Below, piece after piece: positions 61,252-64,000 of a stretch of DNA of 64,000 nucleotides. The notes under the pieces are model-generated. The model saw only the letters and a program-made list of their open reading frames with translations. It did not search any database and was not told where the DNA came from. Each line of letters opens with the position of its first letter. Position 1 is the first letter of the stretch. The DNA is from Nonomuraea jiangxiensis (GTDB taxonomy: Bacteria; Actinomycetota; Actinomycetes; Streptosporangiales; Streptosporangiaceae), in contig NZ_FNDJ01000015.1 in the NCBI RefSeq assembly GCF_900099965.1, positions 218,830 to 282,829 of the forward strand, written 5' to 3'. Position numbers and translations under genes: made by a program.

Positions 61252-61659
61252 ATGAACGTGCAGCTCAAAGTGCTCCCCGTCCCGGTGACGGACGTGGAGA
61301 GAGCCAAGCGGTTCTACGGCGAGCAGGTCGGGTTCCTGGTGGACCGCGACACCCAGCCCGGCACCGGCAACCGGACGGTACGCCTCACGCCGCCCGGCGC
61401 CTGGTGGTCGATCGTGATCGGCCCCGCCCCCGCGATGGGACCGGGGCCGGTCAAGGGGCTGCAGCTCGTCGTGGCCGACATCGAGGCGGCCAGGCGGGAC
61501 CTGGCCCGGCGCGGGGTCGAGGTGAGCGCCGTCCAGCACTACGAGAAGGACGGGACGCTGGCCGAGGGCAAGGGCGGGCGATGGAACGCGTTCGCCTTCT
61601 TCGACGACCCCGACGGCAACGGCTGGGTGCTGCAGGAACGCCCCGGCACCGAGCCCTGA
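61252..61659 (+). CDS. VOC superfamily (glyoxalase-fold) protein
   Basis: 135-aa VOC protein: paired beta-alpha-beta modules starting KVLPVPVTDVERAKRFYGEQ and LQLVVADIEAARRDLARRGV, with WNAFAFFDDPDGNGWVLQER at the end. Probable metal ligands are few (His in VQHYEKDG, Glu of QER), so it may be a binding protein rather than an enzyme. Similar proteins act as bleomycin-type resistance or lactoylglutathione-lyase-like proteins. ATG 61252 preceded by AGGAGAAGGGAG. Confidence 0.88.
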   Translation: MNVQLKVLPVPVTDVERAKRFYGEQVGFLVDRDTQPGTGNRTVRLTPPGAWWSIVIGPAPAMGPGPVKGLQLVVADIEAARRDLARRGVEVSAVQHYEKDGTLAEGKGGRWNAFAFFDDPDGNGWVLQERPGTEP

Positions 61660-62044
61660 GCCCCGGCACCGGGTTGACGACGCCGCCTGGGCGGGCCGGT
61701 CCCTCCGCGCGGATCGGCTCGCCGTTCCATCGGAACCGGGCGAGCGCCGGGCGCCATCGCGTCGGGAATTCGCCTGGGCCCCGCCATGCCGTCACGCTCC
61801 GGGATGAGGTGATTGCCCCGTCGTGATGTGCCGCGACGGACATCACGGCCATGCCGACTTGGTCGCCGTTGACAGCGTTACCGCAGGCCCGTGCCGGTCC
61901 CCCTGCCGCTGACGGTGATCGTGGGATGGCCGCCCGGCTGGAGGAGGCGGGCGAGGACGCGCTGGTCTCGGTGGTGACCCCGGCCGGCGGCGAGCGGGCC
62001 CGGCGGTCGGTGGAGAAACTCGGCGCGCTCGGCGAGAACGAGTC

Positions 62045-62698
62045 CGTAGTGACGACCAGGCCGTTCGCCGAAGCGTCTGTGTGGACGCGGTAGTGGCGGA
62101 TCACCGTTCTGGCGCGAGTCCAGCCGTGGTTGTCCACGAACTCGATCGTCTCGTCCCGGGAGCGAGTTCCGTCGCGCGGGTCCCAGTTGTTGATGACCAC
62201 CATGGACGGCAGCCCTCGCTTCTTCACGACGTACTCGATGGTGTTGTACGTCGGGTCGAACGCCAGGGGTTCGGCCTCTATAGGGACGAGAACGTCGTCG
62301 GCGATCTCCAAGATGACCCGTAGCGCGTCGGCGAACGCCGAGTCGTCGAAAGGGTCCTGGGCGTTGAGATTGTCGGTTGGCATCCAGCCAGAAGTGTCTA
62401 CCCAGACGTGCTTGATGCCAGGCAGCTTCGGCAGGTCGCGCAGCTCATCCAGGTTTTCATACCCCTGCACGAAGTAGAACGGCAGCGCCCGGTTGGCGGC
62501 CTTCTCTGGATCGGTTTTGAGCAGTTCCTCGTAGACACCGACCACTCGGTCCGCCCACCAGACCGCGGAGCCCTGGGGGTCAATAGAGAGGACGACAGTG
62601 GAGTCTTCCTCTCCGGCGGTGTCGGCGTTGACCGCTGCAAGCTGAACGGCGTTGGTGGATTTCCCGACACCGCCCTTCTGATTGACGACCTCGGCCAC
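62045..62698 (-). pseudogene. parA: C-terminally truncated ParA-family partition ATPase
   Basis: Deviant Walker A VNQKGGVGKSTNAVQL right at the N terminus, Walker A' region VLSIDPQGSAVWWAD, Walker B HVWVDTSGWMPTDNLN, and SMVVINNWDPRDGTRSRDET identify a plasmid/ICE-type ParA. Homology stops near codon 218 (ASANGLVVTT); beyond it the frame runs open to 61451 but only as antisense of unrelated DNA. The start is GTG 62698 without a ribosome site, and a stop is just upstream, so the 5' end may also be damaged. No parB is seen. Confidence 0.75.
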
Positions 62699-62746
62699 CA
62701 GACAAGCCGCTGGTTGCGGGGCCCCATGGCGTCACACGGGTGAGGT

Positions 62747-63109
62747 CTATGTCGCGGCTTCGCGCCGAAGCGCATTCATCTGAGGGTCAAAACAGATCAA
62801 CCCAAAGCTGTTGGCAACCTGCGCTACATAGGCAGACGCCATATCCGCAGTACTCCATGCAAGCGCGATGTAAACGTATGGCCCACTTGCCCCGCTGGAA
62901 AGTGGCGTTGAAGCCCAAGGTGTATCGTCGCCGGTATCCCTATCAGGCCAACGCTCTGTAAGGGCGGCCAGAAAGTCAGCAATAGCACTTCCCACCGGGG
63001 ACAGCTCATCGCCATCGAGATACTCATCGTACAGGCGATCATGCACCCTTGCCGCTTCATGATCGCTTGACGGCACATCCCCATGCCAAACCGCCAGGTC
63101 ATAGCTCAT
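62747..63109 (-). CDS. Putative immunity protein (orphan, beside a toxin relic)
   Basis: 120-aa acidic cytosolic protein: MSYDLAVWHGDVPSSDHEAA, then DELSPVGSAIADFLAALTER and MASAYVAQVANSFGLICFDP. This is the common small immunity-type fold that accompanies polymorphic toxins in actinomycetes (inference from composition and position). ATG 63109 overlaps the toxin-fragment stop as ATGA, with GAGGTGAG upstream. The next gene downstream is the ParA relic. Lower GC than the rest of the window. Confidence 0.65.
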   Translation of the reverse strand: MSYDLAVWHGDVPSSDHEAARVHDRLYDEYLDGDELSPVGSAIADFLAALTERWPDRDTGDDTPWASTPLSSGASGPYVYIALAWSTADMASAYVAQVANSFGLICFDPQMNALRREAAT

Positions 63110-63465
63110 CTTCCACTCACCTCGTCTCGCGGGCAATAAAGTTCAGTGCCCACCCCATATCTCCCGTCCAGCGCTTTCCACCATGCCTTCGCCCCACCAT
63201 AAAGAATCATCTGGGCGTCGGCCTCTGGAAGTAAATCGCCAATCTCCAAGCCCCAATCACGCATCTGCTGGGACTGCAGAATGACATTCCCACCATTCGC
63301 TAGCTACCCATACACGGTCTTCTGCTGAGGTGACGGTTTGGCCGACGGGCCGTTCTTACCTTCGAAATATTCGGGTGCACCAAAGCCCTGGCCGTTTCTG
63401 GTTGCAACGATATCAACATACGATGTCGTCCCGTCTTTAGCTGCAAGCTTCACGTGTGTCCCCAT
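63106..63465 (-). pseudogene. Toxin C-terminal domain (restriction-endonuclease fold) interrupted by amber TAG
   Basis: The frame 63465-63106 encodes a tip domain broken only by TAG at 63304-63306. Part 1 (53 codons) has KDGTTSYVDIVATRNGQGF and EYFEGKNGPSAKPSPQQKT, a PD-(D/E)xK-like layout (Asp18, Glu35-Gly-Lys37) and the KNGPSA-x-PQQ signature of polymorphic-toxin nucleases. Part 2 reads LANGGNVILQSQQMRDWGL to the final ELYCPRDEVSGR and stops inside the immunity start. The N-terminal delivery part is missing: the frame closes at a stop ~20 nt upstream, at the join to the recombinase fragment. Confidence 0.7.
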
Positions 63466-63473
63466 GATTGTGT

Positions 63474-63848
63474 AGTGAGTTCCTCACCGGCGAGCTGCAA
63501 GGCAGCCACGATCCGTCCGGCGTGGTGTTCACCGTGCTGGCCGCCCTGTCGGGGATAGAACGCGAGTACATCCGCGACCGCACCCTGGAAGGCCACGAGT
63601 CCGCCCGCAGGAACGGCACGGCCATCGGCGGCGCCACCGTCACCGATGAGACCATGCTGTCCATGGCCCTGCATCTGCGCGACCAAGACCTCAGCTTGCG
63701 CGAGATCGCCGCTCGCCTGGTCATCACCCAGGGCGCCAAAAGGGGCCGGCACCCCTCCCCGGCCACCGTCATGCGCATGCTCCGTGACCACGACACCAGC
63801 ATCACCGAGCTGGGCGCCCGAGCCGACGATGCGAAGCAACGGCCGTAG
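63474..63848 (+). pseudogene. Serine recombinase (resolvase) C-terminal remnant
   Basis: Only the end of the catalytic domain and the helical C-terminal part survive: FLTGELQGSHDPSGVVFTVL, LAALSGIEREYIRDRTLEGH and EIAARLVITQGAKRGRHPSP. The catalytic Ser region (first ~90 residues) is absent. The fragment starts at the join with the toxin relic, suggesting deletion or recombination between elements. The sequence from 63849 to the window end shows no gene I can support. Confidence 0.7.
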
Positions 63849-64000
63849 ACCCTGGCCGGTACCCGAGCCGCGAACTGTCCTTGGCGTCATGATCCAACAC
63901 CGTGATCAAACCGGGACCTCAGTCGGAGGCTCCTGCGTTATCGCAGGTCAGACGCTACTTTGTTGAAAATTTCTTCATTGCTATGGGGACCCCTGGAGGG

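Noticed and set aside
61451..62044. Apparent extension of the ParA frame to 61451
   Set aside because: ParA homology ends near 62045; the extension is antisense to the VOC gene and its upstream region, with Arg/Pro/Ser-rich noise.

Overview
The window is 64 kb of very GC-rich DNA. Its codon use, GTG starts, lipoprotein and ECF-sigma types and repertoire (SigJ/ECF41 sigma factor, CGNR proteins, many one-component regulators, P450, GH65 phosphorylase, MMPL, virginiamycin B lyase) point to a large-genome filamentous actinomycete. I would guess the order Streptosporangiales or a relative; that placement is inference. No rRNA, CRISPR array, PKS/NRPS cluster or intact prophage is visible. Most of it reads as accessory chromosome: short operons next to divergent local regulators, with scattered gene relics.

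Layout. 0.2-3 kb: ECF41 sigma factor, CGNR zinc-finger regulator and a divergent MFS exporter. 3-8.7 kb: a four-gene oligopeptide-type ABC importer whose two ATPases are fused. 8.8-15.6 kb: AraC regulator with aldo/keto reductase, methyltransferase, a broken secreted-protein gene, a membrane protein, GNAT, SRPBCC and a 476-residue unknown. 15.8-20.7 kb: carboxylesterase, a crcB-DUF190-crcB fluoride-export operon with a possible degenerate riboswitch, and M14 peptidase divergent from TetR. 20.8-26.9 kb: double-headed MerR protein, SMP-30-like propeller with divergent GntR, quinone oxidoreductase, acyltransferase, and a relic patch. 26.9-29.3 kb: a compact two-gene locus (IucA/IucC-like synthetase plus PLP decarboxylase) resembling a minimal NIS siderophore pathway. 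29.3-32.3 kb: a streptogramin-type resistance module: TetR, ABC-F protein with an apparently non-ATG/GTG start, and Vgb lyase.

33.6-38.3 kb: amino-sugar catabolism (LacI regulator; nagB-nagA-polyol dehydrogenase). 38.3-38.8 kb: a short leader-like ORF, an intrinsic terminator, and two tRNA genes. One tRNA has the Leu anticodon CAG on a class I body without a long variable arm. 38.8-47.5 kb: aldo/keto reductase-TetR under strong palindromes, cydAB, then gnd-HAD phosphomutase-GH65 phosphorylase. 47.5-55 kb: FtsX-type ABC exporter, divergent NarL-type two-component system and an MMPL transporter. 55-61.7 kb: SDR and HTH regulator around a 31-bp operator, sulfotransferase, a CYP157-like P450 lacking the ExxR motif, an AhpD-like protein, an unknown protein and a VOC protein. 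61.7-64 kb: a mobile-element graveyard with a C-terminally lost ParA, an orphan immunity-like gene overlapping an amber-interrupted restriction-endonuclease-fold toxin tip, and a recombinase lacking its catalytic domain.

The observations I would follow first are the tRNA pair with its leader, the NIS-like pair, the ABC-F/Vgb operon, the toxin/immunity relic, and the ExxR-less P450. Coordinates, motifs and palindromes were read directly from the sequence. Family names come from motif recognition without database searches.
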